Below, piece by piece: positions 1-7,612 of a stretch of 45,605 nt of DNA. This stretch comes from Saprospiraceae bacterium. Its GTDB lineage: Bacteria > Bacteroidota > Bacteroidia > Chitinophagales > Saprospiraceae. The position numbers and the translations under genes were made by a program. Positions within the stretch are counted from its first letter, which is position 1, and the number at the start of each line of letters is the position of its first letter. The notes under the pieces are model-generated. The model saw only the letters and a list, made by a program, of their open reading frames with translations, was not told the DNA's origin and did no database searches. Where the stretch lies: assembly GCA_021298575.1 (NCBI GenBank), contig JAJTFM010000051.1:1-45605 (forward strand). Direction: 5' to 3'.

Positions 1-105
1 GTTCCGGTCATAGCGCGTGCGTTTTGTGTCTAAGCAACCCAAATGTACGCGCTTTTTCTTTTTAGGGCTCTGGGGTTCAACAAGATCGTCCGGGAAAAAC
101 TTCAC
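1..105 (-). CDS. Partial ORF running off the left edge, unknown protein
   Basis: A minus-strand reading frame is open from a GTG at 105-103 to the window edge, giving 35 codons. The product would begin MKFFPDDLVEPQ and contains a basic stretch, PKKKKR. An in-frame TAG lies two codons upstream of the GTG, so no longer start exists. A sequence reading TACCTTAG on the minus strand (121-128) resembles the -7 promoter box and is suitably placed. I do not recognise the family, and 35 codons is too little to be sure it is coding. The opposite strand shows nothing better. Confidence 0.4.
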   Translation of the reverse strand, partial: MKFFPDDLVEPQSPKKKKRVHLGCLDTKRTRYDRN

Positions 106-196
106 GAACTATTGAAGCAACTAAGGTAAATATAAATCTCCCGATTTGGCAAACATACAGACCGAATTCTTGTTTCGAAAGAATTATTTGGTATCA

Positions 197-496
197 ATGG
201 CGAGAAAAGTATCAGATTTGCGTGCACTGCTGAGTGTCGAAGATATCGACCGCATTGTTCAGATGGCGTGGGAAGACCGCACGCCTTTCGATGCCATTCT
301 CGTCCAGTTCGGCATCACGGAAGCCGAAGTCATCGCCCTGATGAAATCCGAGATGCGCCTCCAGAACTGGAAAAAGTGGCGCGCACGTGTACAGGGACGT
401 GCAACCAAGCACTCCGTACTCCGTTCGGAAGAAGTAGGACGCTTCAAAAGCCGCATGCAGCGCACAATCACGCTAAACCGCATTTCCAAACGCTGA
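197..496 (+). CDS. DUF2805 / TIGR03643 family small protein
   Basis: A 99-residue protein if translated from the ATG at 197. A longer frame opens at a TTG at 146, but the family begins at MARKVSDLRALLS. Recognisable family features are the N-terminal segment IDRIVQMAWEDRTPFDAI, the middle segment GITEAEVIALMK, and the basic C-terminal stretch WRARVQGRATKH. The family is widespread in Bacteroidota and Proteobacteria; I know of no experimentally established role. The protein is soluble, with no signal peptide or membrane segment. It stands alone, divergent from the partial ORF to its left and 130 bases before the copper ATPase. Confidence 0.85.
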   Translation: MARKVSDLRALLSVEDIDRIVQMAWEDRTPFDAILVQFGITEAEVIALMKSEMRLQNWKKWRARVQGRATKHSVLRSEEVGRFKSRMQRTITLNRISKR

Positions 497-556
497 GTTA
501 ACCTGAATCACCATTGCCGGTGACAGCCGTCAGCATCCACTGCGATACCTGACTTC

Positions 557-564
557 TACTTTTG
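557..564 (+). promoter_or_regulatory. -7 box TACTTTTG upstream of the copper ATPase
   Basis: TACTTTTG fits the Bacteroidota -7 consensus TAnnTTTG in the gap before the P-type ATPase gene. No clear TTTG -33 box lies 17-19 bases upstream. Transcription would start near 571, which allows either the GTG at 588 or the ATG at 627 as start codon. Confidence 0.4.
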
Positions 565-626
565 TGCCCGATACGTGACTGGTATTCGTGCCGAGAACGT
601 ATTTGTTCTCATCAAAAGTTGGATAT

Positions 627-3089
627 ATGCCCGCCTCTGCTCTCCTCCAGCCCCGAAATATAGTAAAACCGGTAGCGGAGTGCTATCACTGCCATGAAAA
701 ATGTGAGGACGAGCGACTGAAAATTGACGACAAGGTTTTTTGTTGCGACGGGTGTAAAATGGTGTACGAGATCCTGAATACTCACGGGCTCTGCAATTAT
801 TACAATCTGGATGAAAACGCAGGAATAAGCCTTAAAAACCCCAAAAATTCAAAATCCTGGGCTTACCTCGACGATCCCGAAGTACAGGATAAACTGCTCG
901 GGTTCAGTAGTGAACATAAAAATCAGATTACTTTCTACCTGCCCCGGATGCACTGCGCAAGTTGTATCTGGCTGCTGGAGAACCTCTATAAACTGGATGG
1001 CGGTGTCTTGAACTCGCGGGTCAATTTTCTGAAAAAGACTGTTACCGTTTCCTATAACCCGCAGGAAACCTCACTCAGAAAGATAGCTGCCCTGCTCAGC
1101 TCGACTGGATATGCCCCGGAGATTAATCTGGGGGATGTGGATAAGCAGGAAACACCTAAACTCAGCAGGAAGCTGGCGTACCAGCTCGGTATCGCCGGCT
1201 TCGCTTTTGGGAACATTATGCTGTTCAGTTTCCCCGATTATGTGGGAATGGATCAGGAAACTTTCCAGTGGTTTGCCGGTATTTTCGGCTATCTAAGTAT
1301 CGTATTATCCCTTCCTGTCCTGTTTTACAGTGCCAAAGACTACTTTTTTTCTGCCTGGCAGGGAATCCGCACCCGGCAACTCAATATTGACATACCGCTT
1401 TGTCTGGCGCTGGGATCGCTCTTTCTGCGCAGTTTATGGGAAATTCTCACCCGTACCGGCCCGGGCTATCTCGACTCTTTCGCCGGACTTGCCTTCCTGC
1501 TGCTCATCGGACGCTGGTTCCAGCAGCGGACCTGGCACGAACTCTCCTTCGAACGAGATTACAAGTCTTATTTCCCCGTTGCCGCAACAGTTAGGGTGGG
1601 AGATGAAGAAAGTACAGTTCCCATTCAACGCCTCGTTCCCGGCGATATTATTGTGGTCCGCGGTCAGGAAATTATTCCCGCAGACGGAATTCTGCTAAAG
1701 GGCCCGGCCCTCGTTGATTACAGTTTTGTAACAGGTGAAGCTGTACCCGTGGAAATAAAAAGCGGCGACAGGATTTACGCAGGCGGCAAACAAATCGGCG
1801 AAAGCATCGAAATCTCCCTCACACAAAGGGTAGCTCAAAGCAATCTCACACGGCTCTGGAACGATAACGCATTCAAAACCTCGGAAAATGGTAACGTAAC
1901 CAAGCTGGCAGATCAGGCAGGGCGTGTCTTCTCCTGGATTATTCTGGCTGTCGGAGGTGTTGCATTCCTCTACTGGACCGTAACAGGCGATTTTTCAAAG
2001 GGAATCAACGCGTTCACCGCCGTTATGATTGTGGCTTGTCCCTGTACGGTGGCACTGTCAATCCCTTTTACTCTCGGTAACGTCATGCGTGTGCTCGGCC
2101 GACATAGTTTCTATGTCAAAAATATTAAAGTCGTGGAGGCTTTTTCTGCTATTGATACGGTCATTTTTGACAAAACAGGCACTATTACCAATGTAGCAGG
2201 ACAGCAAATGCAGTTTCACGGCCGAACTCTCTCCTATGTTGAAAAAGTGGCTGTCAGATCACTCACCCGTCATTCGGCACATCCGCTCAGCCGCCGTATT
2301 TACGAGTCGCTTTCTCTATTTCCGGTAGTAAAACCGGATTCTTTTGAGGAAATAACCGGAAAAGGGGTGAGAGGCGTGGTGAACGGACTGGATGTAAAAG
2401 TGGGATCATCAGCATTTGCCGGCGGGAAAGGACAGGGCGTATTTGTTTCTGTAAATGGCGAAATAGCAGGATATTTTGAAGTGAAAAGCCGCTACAGAAC
2501 TGGACTGGAAACGGTTCTGAATTTTTTTGGCAGTGCAACTTTCTCAAAAAATAAAACAGGCCAGCCTGTCTGGCTGCTATCGGGCGATCACGATCAGGAG
2601 GCAGTTCGCCTGAGACCGTTCTTCCCCGACACGCAGGTCATGCGTTTTAACCAGAGCCCGCAGGATAAACTTGACTTTGTGAAAGATATGCAGTCGGAAG
2701 GGCACAAGGTCATGATGATCGGCGATGGACTGAACGATGCGGGTGCTCTGCTGCAAAGTGATCTCGGTATAGTGATCGCAGAAGATACCAACAACTTTAC
2801 TCCCGCCTGCGATGCCATACTGAATGCCAGGGAGTTCCCGAATCTGCCCTCTTTTGTGCGCCTCTCCCGTGCAGGCGTGCGCGTGGTGCACTGGTCGTAC
2901 GCAGTAGCCTTCACCTATAATGCTATCGGTCTTGCCTATGCGGTTACCGGACAACTTTCTCCGCTGGTAGCGGCTGTTCTTATGCCAACCAGCTCTATTT
3001 CTATTGTACTGTTTGGTGTGGGCATGAGCAATCTGGCCGCCCGGCGTATCCTGAAAAATGACGGAGAAAGCACCTATGCCATGTCCTGA
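627..3089 (+). CDS. Heavy-metal (copper) translocating P1B-type ATPase, CcoI/FixI-like
   Basis: Membrane ATPase that exports Cu(I), used by CcoI/CtpA relatives to supply copper to heme-copper oxidases. From the ATG at 627 the protein has 820 residues; a GTG at 588 would add 13. The N-terminus has a CxxC-rich metal-binding domain (PF12156 type: CYHCHEKC, then FCCDGCK). It is followed by an HMA domain with MHCASC near residue 108. The transmembrane metal site is CPC (ACPCTVAL, about residue 472). The phosphorylated Asp is in DKTGT at residue 515, with RHSAHPLSRR as the SE/HP motif and GDGLNDA as the hinge motif. The PF12156 plus HMA arrangement is typical of CcoI. No ccoNOP, ccoS or ccoGH lies nearby, so it more likely serves the aa3 oxidase or general copper export. 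The family call is firm; the client is inferred. Confidence 0.9.
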   Translation: MPASALLQPRNIVKPVAECYHCHEKCEDERLKIDDKVFCCDGCKMVYEILNTHGLCNYYNLDENAGISLKNPKNSKSWAYLDDPEVQDKLLGFSSEHKNQITFYLPRMHCASCIWLLENLYKLDGGVLNSRVNFLKKTVTVSYNPQETSLRKIAALLSSTGYAPEINLGDVDKQETPKLSRKLAYQLGIAGFAFGNIMLFSFPDYVGMDQETFQWFAGIFGYLSIVLSLPVLFYSAKDYFFSAWQGIRTRQLNIDIPLCLALGSLFLRSLWEILTRTGPGYLDSFAGLAFLLLIGRWFQQRTWHELSFERDYKSYFPVAATVRVGDEESTVPIQRLVPGDIIVVRGQEIIPADGILLKGPALVDYSFVTGEAVPVEIKSGDRIYAGGKQIGESIEISLTQRVAQSNLTRLWNDNAFKTSENGNVTKLADQAGRVFSWIILAVGGVAFLYWTVTGDFSKGINAFTAVMIVACPCTVALSIPFTLGNVMRVLGRHSFYVKNIKVVEAFSAIDTVIFDKTGTITNVAGQQMQFHGRTLSYVEKVAVRSLTRHSAHPLSRRIYESLSLFPVVKPDSFEEITGKGVRGVVNGLDVKVGSSAFAGGKGQGVFVSVNGEIAGYFEVKSRYRTGLETVLNFFGSATFSKNKTGQPVWLLSGDHDQEAVRLRPFFPDTQVMRFNQSPQDKLDFVKDMQSEGHKVMMIGDGLNDAGALLQSDLGIVIAEDTNNFTPACDAILNAREFPNLPSFVRLSRAGVRVVHWSYAVAFTYNAIGLAYAVTGQLSPLVAAVLMPTSSISIVLFGVGMSNLAARRILKNDGESTYAMS

Positions 3090-3167
3090 ACGGTAGAAAC
3101 GTGCTGTTTTTTCAAAAAATAGTGATGTAATACTGCAAGTGCGGTTTTTTTTCTTCAAATTTGCACA

Positions 3168-4694
3168 ATGCTGACCTTTGAAAAAAATACCCACTTCGCC
3201 CGCCTGGTATGGGTAATCGTGGCATGCGTGTTTATAGCCGACCTGCTTATACCACGATATTACGATATTGTATTTGTTTACCTTCTGGCTCATTTTCTGG
3301 CAGTTTTTTTTCGTGAGAAAAGCGATGTGATGCTTCTCGCCGTCGTCACATCTGCGTTGTCCATTGTAGTGCTGGTTATTAAGCCACAAGATGCCCCCCT
3401 CGAACAAATGCTACTCGAAAGAGCGCCTGCCATAGTCAGTTTCTGGGCTGCTGCTTTTTTTGTGATCAAGTTTATGCTGCTCAGGGAAGAAGAAGAATTG
3501 CAGGAGGGCCGGTTCAAGGCGCTTTTTGCTCACGCCAATCAGGGAATCTTGCTGGCTAACCGGAGTGGCGATATCGTTATGGCCAATCCGTCAGTTGAAC
3601 TGCTGTTTGGCTACCAGCCCGGCGAACTGATCGGTAAAAAAATAGAAGTCCTAATTCCAAACCGGTTCGCATCAAGGCATACAGGTCACCGGACCAGCTT
3701 TCACAAAAATCCGAATGCACGCCCCATGGGTATCGGCCTTAGTCTGTTCGGTAAAAAAAAGGACGGCAGCGAATTGCCCGTAGAAGTAAGTCTGAGCCCC
3801 TTCCGTATTCAGGACAGCGAATATGTGGTGGCATTCGTTGTGGATAACACCATCAGAAAGAATAACGAGCACTCTATTCTGAAACAGAAGCAGGAGCTGT
3901 CAAGCTTGTCACAGGCGCTTAGGGAACTGAACGAGAGCCTCGAAAACAAGGTGACAGAACGAACTGAAGAACTTGAACAAGCCAAAAATGAACTCAAGTC
4001 TCTCCTTGACAAAGAGCGCGAACTCGGTGAGCTGAAAAGCCGTTTTGTCAGTATGGCCTCCCACGAATTCCGCACTCCGCTCACATCGGTGCTGTCGTCG
4101 TCAGGACTTATACAGCAGTATGCCGACAGGCAAGATATCACCAATGTGAAAAAACACGCCGAACGAATCAAAAATGCAGTAAACGGACTTAATACGATCC
4201 TGACCGAGTTTCTGTCGCTGGGCCGACTGGAAGAAGGACGCGTTTCCGTCAATCCGGAAAATATTGATATTGGCGATCTGGTACAGGATGTCCATGAAAC
4301 ACTGAAAAATATTTTCAAGACCGGACAATCCTTCCTCCATAATCATTCAGGTGATAGTATGGTGCGTATTGATGCCAACCTCACTAAGAATATCCTGATT
4401 AACCTGATTTCAAATGCCATCAAATACTCCCCCGAAGGAGCTCCAATCACCGTTGAAAGTACCGTCAGCCCGGATGAAATTCTGATCAGTGTCAAAGACA
4501 AGGGCATGGGAATACCGTATCAGGATCAAAAACACCTTTTCGATCGCTTCTTCCGCGCCAGTAATGCCGTTAATACCACTCAGGGTACCGGCCTGGGCCT
4601 GTATATCGTTCAGCGATACGCCGAAATGATGGGTGGAACTATCGGCTTTGAAAGCGCAGTCGAAGAAGGAAGTACCTTCTGGTTCAGATTGTAG
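3168..4694 (+). CDS. Membrane-bound PAS-domain sensor histidine kinase (orphan)
   Basis: A 508-residue sensor kinase. Residues 10-105 hold about four hydrophobic segments that could form a membrane sensor. A PAS domain follows (about 112-230, starting FKALFAHANQGILLANRSG), then a coiled coil (about 235-290). The HisKA domain has the phospho-acceptor H299 in SMASHEFRTPL. The HATPase domain shows the N box NLISNAIKYSP, the G1 box VKDKGMGIP and the G2 box GTGLGLYIV. No response regulator is adjacent: the copper ATPase lies 78 bases upstream on the same strand, and the downstream gene is convergent. Regulation of the ATPase by this kinase is possible but only suggested by proximity. The signal is unknown. 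Confidence 0.92.
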   Translation: MLTFEKNTHFARLVWVIVACVFIADLLIPRYYDIVFVYLLAHFLAVFFREKSDVMLLAVVTSALSIVVLVIKPQDAPLEQMLLERAPAIVSFWAAAFFVIKFMLLREEEELQEGRFKALFAHANQGILLANRSGDIVMANPSVELLFGYQPGELIGKKIEVLIPNRFASRHTGHRTSFHKNPNARPMGIGLSLFGKKKDGSELPVEVSLSPFRIQDSEYVVAFVVDNTIRKNNEHSILKQKQELSSLSQALRELNESLENKVTERTEELEQAKNELKSLLDKERELGELKSRFVSMASHEFRTPLTSVLSSSGLIQQYADRQDITNVKKHAERIKNAVNGLNTILTEFLSLGRLEEGRVSVNPENIDIGDLVQDVHETLKNIFKTGQSFLHNHSGDSMVRIDANLTKNILINLISNAIKYSPEGAPITVESTVSPDEILISVKDKGMGIPYQDQKHLFDRFFRASNAVNTTQGTGLGLYIVQRYAEMMGGTIGFESAVEEGSTFWFRL

Positions 4695-4703
4695 GCTGAG
4701 TCT

Positions 4704-5711
4704 TCACTCTTCTGTCATCTGATCGCGGAGTACTGCGATTCCGGCGTTCAGCTCAAAACCGATGAGCAGAATGAAGCAGTTGGTCTGTATCCAGATCATA
4801 AGCACAATCAGCGCGCCAATGGAACCGTAGAGTGTGTGGTAATTGCCAAAATTGTCCACATAGAAGGAAAATCCCCACGAAACAAGAATGGATAGCAGGG
4901 AGGCAAGCATGGCCCCGGAATTGAAAAACGGTATTGGCCGGCGCGTTGAGGATCCATAGCGGTAAATAGTGGAAAAAGTAGTGTAAAACAACAATATCAC
5001 AACAACCCACCTGAAACTGAAAATCAACATTCTGGTGACGAAATCAGCCTTGATATAGCGGAATACGAAATCAAGTATCAGATCACCCAGTATCACAAAT
5101 ACCACAGAACCCACCAGCACCATACTCACCAGAAAGGTGAGCTGAAAGGCTGTTATTCTGCTCTGAAGAAAGTTGCGTTTCTTGAAGGTGCTGTAGTTCT
5201 TCTTCATCCCTTCCATCATGGATACCATACCATTTGAAGCGAACCAGATAGCCAGAAAGAAACCGAATGATAACAGACCGCTGCGTTGCATGGTGGCAAT
5301 CTCCCGGATCGAACTGAACAGCATGTCGCCTGCCTCGCCGGGCATGACCTCGGAAATATTTGACCTGAGTACGTCTTCAAATGTATGGGGAGCACCGTTA
5401 ACGTCTATACTCAGATGGTAAAGAGGGGTGTACGGCAATAGTGTAAACAATACAATGATACCCGGAAATATGGCAAGAAAAAAGCTGAAGGCCATGGAGT
5501 TGGCCCTGGTTACCAACGCCTCCTTCTGCAGCTCCCGGTAGATGAATAACAGCAGATTGTGCAGCGGAATATCGCTTAACCCGGGCAGAGAGTGCCGCTT
5601 CGACCACTCTGTCACGCTGTTCAGTAATGGATGCCGCCGAATGTAATCGCTGAATCGCTGTATGTGCTTTGACGGTTTCAAATCAGTCGAAAAATGGTCT
5701 GAGTTTTTCAA
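4704..5711 (-). CDS. YihY/BrkB family inner-membrane protein
   Basis: A protein of up to 335 residues with about six membrane segments, in the YihY/virulence factor BrkB family (the former RNase BN annotation, which is not supported for this family). Family features are the early segment RANSMAFSFFLAIFPGIIVLF and the C-terminal LYGSIGALIVLMIWIQ, followed by the FELNA motif near the end. The frame opens at a TTG at 5711 and overlaps the end of the thioesterase gene by 29 bases. The next ATG would remove about 51 residues of a plausible N-terminal region, so the TTG or a nearby alternative start is likely. It is probably co-transcribed with the thioesterase gene upstream on this strand. Function in this family is poorly defined; transport is the usual suggestion. 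Confidence 0.85.
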   Translation of the reverse strand: MKNSDHFSTDLKPSKHIQRFSDYIRRHPLLNSVTEWSKRHSLPGLSDIPLHNLLLFIYRELQKEALVTRANSMAFSFFLAIFPGIIVLFTLLPYTPLYHLSIDVNGAPHTFEDVLRSNISEVMPGEAGDMLFSSIREIATMQRSGLLSFGFFLAIWFASNGMVSMMEGMKKNYSTFKKRNFLQSRITAFQLTFLVSMVLVGSVVFVILGDLILDFVFRYIKADFVTRMLIFSFRWVVVILLFYTTFSTIYRYGSSTRRPIPFFNSGAMLASLLSILVSWGFSFYVDNFGNYHTLYGSIGALIVLMIWIQTNCFILLIGFELNAGIAVLRDQMTEE

Positions 5712-6093
5712 GAAGAAATTCGGGAGCCTGACATGTTTTCCTGGTCGCCGGATCGAAAAAACAGAGCCTTACAGCACCTGTGTTAATCAGCTTCCTGTTT
5801 TCATTGAACACCTCCACCCGAAAGTTGATGTACTTGTCGGGCAAATCGGTAATCTCTGTTCTTACAGTCAGCAGGTCATCGTAATAAGCTGGCCTCAGAT
5901 ACTTTACCTCCAGACTTACAACCGGCAACCATATTCCGTGTACCTCTTCCAGTTCTTTATAGGAGACCCCCAAAGAACGGATGGTTTCTACTCGTCCAAC
6001 TTCGTAATATTCGGCATAATTGCCGTAATAAAGGTACCCCATCTGGTCCGTTTCACCATACCTTACCCTTATCTGTGTTTCAAATGCGTACAT
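5683..6093 (-). CDS. Acyl-CoA thioesterase, FadM/YbgC (4HBT hot-dog) family
   Basis: A 136-residue soluble enzyme predicted to hydrolyse acyl-CoA or 4-hydroxybenzoyl-CoA-like thioesters. The ATG at 6093 was chosen because the family starts with a short strand followed by the active-site segment VRYGETDQMGYLYYGNYAEY, in which the Asp is catalytic. The frame opens further upstream, but that sequence is unlike the family and crosses the divergent promoter. It lies upstream of, and overlaps, the YihY gene and is divergent from the SDR gene with 73 bases between starts. The specific substrate cannot be read from the sequence. Confidence 0.88.
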   Translation of the reverse strand: MYAFETQIRVRYGETDQMGYLYYGNYAEYYEVGRVETIRSLGVSYKELEEVHGIWLPVVSLEVKYLRPAYYDDLLTVRTEITDLPDKYINFRVEVFNENRKLINTGAVRLCFFDPATRKTCQAPEFLLEKLRPFFD

Positions 6094-6123
6094 GTTTTTT
6101 CCCTGTTGGTTGAAATGTCGGTG

Positions 6124-6131
6124 CAAACCTA
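6124..6131 (-). promoter_or_regulatory. -7 box (TAGGTTTG on minus strand) for the thioesterase gene
   Basis: Reading the minus strand gives TAGGTTTG, a match to TAnnTTTG, about 31 bases upstream of the thioesterase start. A matching -33 element is not obvious. Confidence 0.4.
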
Positions 6132-6144
6132 CTACCTTGCCCCG

Positions 6145-6152
6145 TAGATTTG
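6145..6152 (+). promoter_or_regulatory. -7 box TAGATTTG for the SDR gene
   Basis: TAGATTTG matches the TAnnTTTG consensus 14 bases before the SDR start codon, which would give a nearly leaderless transcript. It forms a compact divergent promoter region with the minus-strand box about 20 bases away. Confidence 0.35.
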
Positions 6153-6166
6153 AAAAAAACCGCTGT

Positions 6167-6847
6167 ATGAATGTTGCAATTACGGGAGCCGGCAAGGGCA
6201 TTGGTCTCGAACTGGTCAGATTTTTCCTCCATGCAGGCGCCCGTGTGTGGGCTTGCTCGCGCAATGTTTCTGCGCTCGAGAGTATTAAAAATGACCGCCT
6301 GACCGTCCGTTCGCTCGATCTCACAGATGTTGCCGAAGCCGATATTTATAATAGTGTGGCCGCTCATTTAGATGAACTGGACATTCTCGTACACAATGCG
6401 GCCATCCTGATGAACCAGCCGTTTCTGGAAACGCCGCTCGATATATGGCGACAAACGTTCGAAACAAACGTATTCTCCGCTGTTAAAGTCTCACGTGCTC
6501 TCATTCCGCTGCTTAAAAAAAGCAGGACTCCTCATATTGTACACATTGGCAGTATGGGCGGTTTTCAGGGGTCGTCCAAATTCCCCGGACTTTCCGCCTA
6601 CAGCGCAAGCAAGGCCACTCTTGCCAATATCACCGAATGCATGGCCGAAGAACTGAAAAATGACGGTATTCACGTCAATTGCCTCGCCCTCGGTGCCGTT
6701 GACACAGAGATGCTGAGAACTGCCTTCCCGGGTTATCAGGCACCGGTAAGCAGCGAGGACATGGCCCGGTTCATCGGCGAATTCAGCATCAACCAGAGAT
6801 CTCTCTTCAACGGTAAAATTATCCCGGTTTCTTCATCAACACCCTAG
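6167..6847 (+). CDS. Short-chain dehydrogenase/reductase (SDR)
   Basis: A 226-residue classical SDR, an NAD(P)-dependent oxidoreductase. The cofactor motif is TGAGKGIG near the N-terminus. The sequence NAAI stands where classical SDRs have NNAG. The catalytic Ser is in IGSMGGFQG and the Tyr/Lys pair is YSASK. The ATG at 6167 places the Rossmann strand MNVAITGAG at the very start, as usual; the longer upstream frame adds Cys/Arg-rich sequence unlike the family. Five bases separate it from the YhhQ-type gene, so the two are probably one transcript. Substrate unknown. Confidence 0.9.
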   Translation: MNVAITGAGKGIGLELVRFFLHAGARVWACSRNVSALESIKNDRLTVRSLDLTDVAEADIYNSVAAHLDELDILVHNAAILMNQPFLETPLDIWRQTFETNVFSAVKVSRALIPLLKKSRTPHIVHIGSMGGFQGSSKFPGLSAYSASKATLANITECMAEELKNDGIHVNCLALGAVDTEMLRTAFPGYQAPVSSEDMARFIGEFSINQRSLFNGKIIPVSSSTP

Positions 6848-6852
6848 TCAGT

Positions 6853-7518
6853 ATGAGAAGGCTCAGTAAAGAACACAAACTCTTCGTGATACTCGCCTGC
6901 TTCTTTGTAGGTAATACCATCGTTGCTGAAGTAATCGGCCCCAAAATTTTCTCTCTCGAGGGGGTATTTGGATTGCAGCCGGTGGACTGGACGCTCTTCG
7001 GGATCGAACATATCTCGCTGAATTTCTCCTCCGGCTCCATCATCTGGCCTATCGTATTCATCATGACTGATGTCATCAATGAATACTTCGGGAAAAGGGG
7101 TGTGCGCCTGCTTACCTGGATCGCTCTGTGCGTGATTGCCTATGCCTTTATGGTCATGTTGCTGACTACCAGAGCCGCCCCCGCCGATTTCTGGATAAAT
7201 GTCAATCAGGATATAAAACCCGATATCAATACAGCCTACAGCCGGATATTCGGAACCAGCATGATGATCATCCTCGGTTCCATGACGGCTTTCGTGGTTT
7301 CCCAGCTGCTCGATGCACTCATTTTCCAGCAATTCAAAATGGCCACAGGCGATAAATATGTGTGGCTCAGGGCTACCGGCTCGACGGTCATATCCCAGTT
7401 TTTCGACACCTACATCATACTCTTCATCGCGTTTTACTTCGGCGCCGATCCCTCCCAGCGATGGTCGCTCAACCAAATCGCTGCGTTCGGACTGCACGAA
7501 GCAGTTCACCTGGAATAA
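6853..7518 (+). CDS. YhhQ/VUT family queuosine-precursor transporter, C-terminus apparently lost
   Basis: An integral membrane protein of the vitamin/queuosine transporter family (COG1738); relatives take up preQ0/preQ1 for tRNA queuosine synthesis. The 221 residues include clear family segments: ACFFVGNTIVAEVIGPKIF, IIWPIVFIMTDVINEYFG, and a late FDTYIILFIAFYF. Homologues continue after this point with a further membrane helix. Here the frame ends with a short polar tail, FGLHEAVHLE, and stops at the edge of a degenerate foldback repeat (7519-7603). Neither other forward frame restores a hydrophobic helix, so a simple frameshift does not explain it. The sequence supports a 3' truncation linked to the repeat; whether the protein still works is unknown. 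Confidence 0.85.
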   Translation: MRRLSKEHKLFVILACFFVGNTIVAEVIGPKIFSLEGVFGLQPVDWTLFGIEHISLNFSSGSIIWPIVFIMTDVINEYFGKRGVRLLTWIALCVIAYAFMVMLLTTRAAPADFWINVNQDIKPDINTAYSRIFGTSMMIILGSMTAFVVSQLLDALIFQQFKMATGDKYVWLRATGSTVISQFFDTYIILFIAFYFGADPSQRWSLNQIAAFGLHEAVHLE

Positions 7519-7603
7519 GAGTATGTCCGGGATTCTCTCGCAGATTTAAAAATGGCTCATTTGTCGTCATTCTTGCTATTGGCTGTGAATCCTGGACATG
7601 CTC
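7519..7603. repeat. Degenerate, shortened copy of the foldback MITE-like repeat
   Basis: About 85 bases with imperfect terminal inverted repeats: the left end GAGTATGTCCGGGATTC pairs with the right end GAATCCTGGACATGCTC. Both ends and the internal left part align with the larger copy at 45441-45601, where the left end reads GAGCTTGTTCAGGATT. This copy lacks the central part and is diverged. It begins directly after the TAA of the YhhQ-type gene and ends 9 bases from the arginine deiminase stop. No transposase is present. Confidence 0.6.
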
Positions 7604-7607
7604 CAGG
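7591..7607. terminator. Small hairpin at the arginine deiminase 3' end
   Basis: CCTGGA and TCCAGG form a 6-bp stem with a 5-base loop just past the minus-strand stop at 7613. No U-tract follows on the minus strand, so it is only a possible 3' end stabiliser or weak terminator. It partly overlaps the repeat's right end. Confidence 0.25.
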
Positions 7608-7612
7608 CAGGG

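Noticed and set aside
3156-3163. CAAATTTG as a promoter box for the histidine kinase
   Set aside because: It departs from TAnnTTTG at the first position and would place the transcript start past the start codon.
2577-3407. 276-codon minus-strand frame across the end of the copper ATPase and the kinase start
   Set aside because: It overlaps two well-supported genes on the other strand, has no recognisable domain and is a shadow of their codon bias.
6844-7509. 221-codon minus-strand frame opposite the YhhQ-type gene
   Set aside because: The forward frame has clear membrane segments and family motifs; the reverse product is polar, without homology I recognise.
7440-7550. Simple frameshift as the cause of the short YhhQ-type protein
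   Set aside because: Neither alternative frame downstream encodes a hydrophobic helix; the repeat and the arginine deiminase gene occupy the space.
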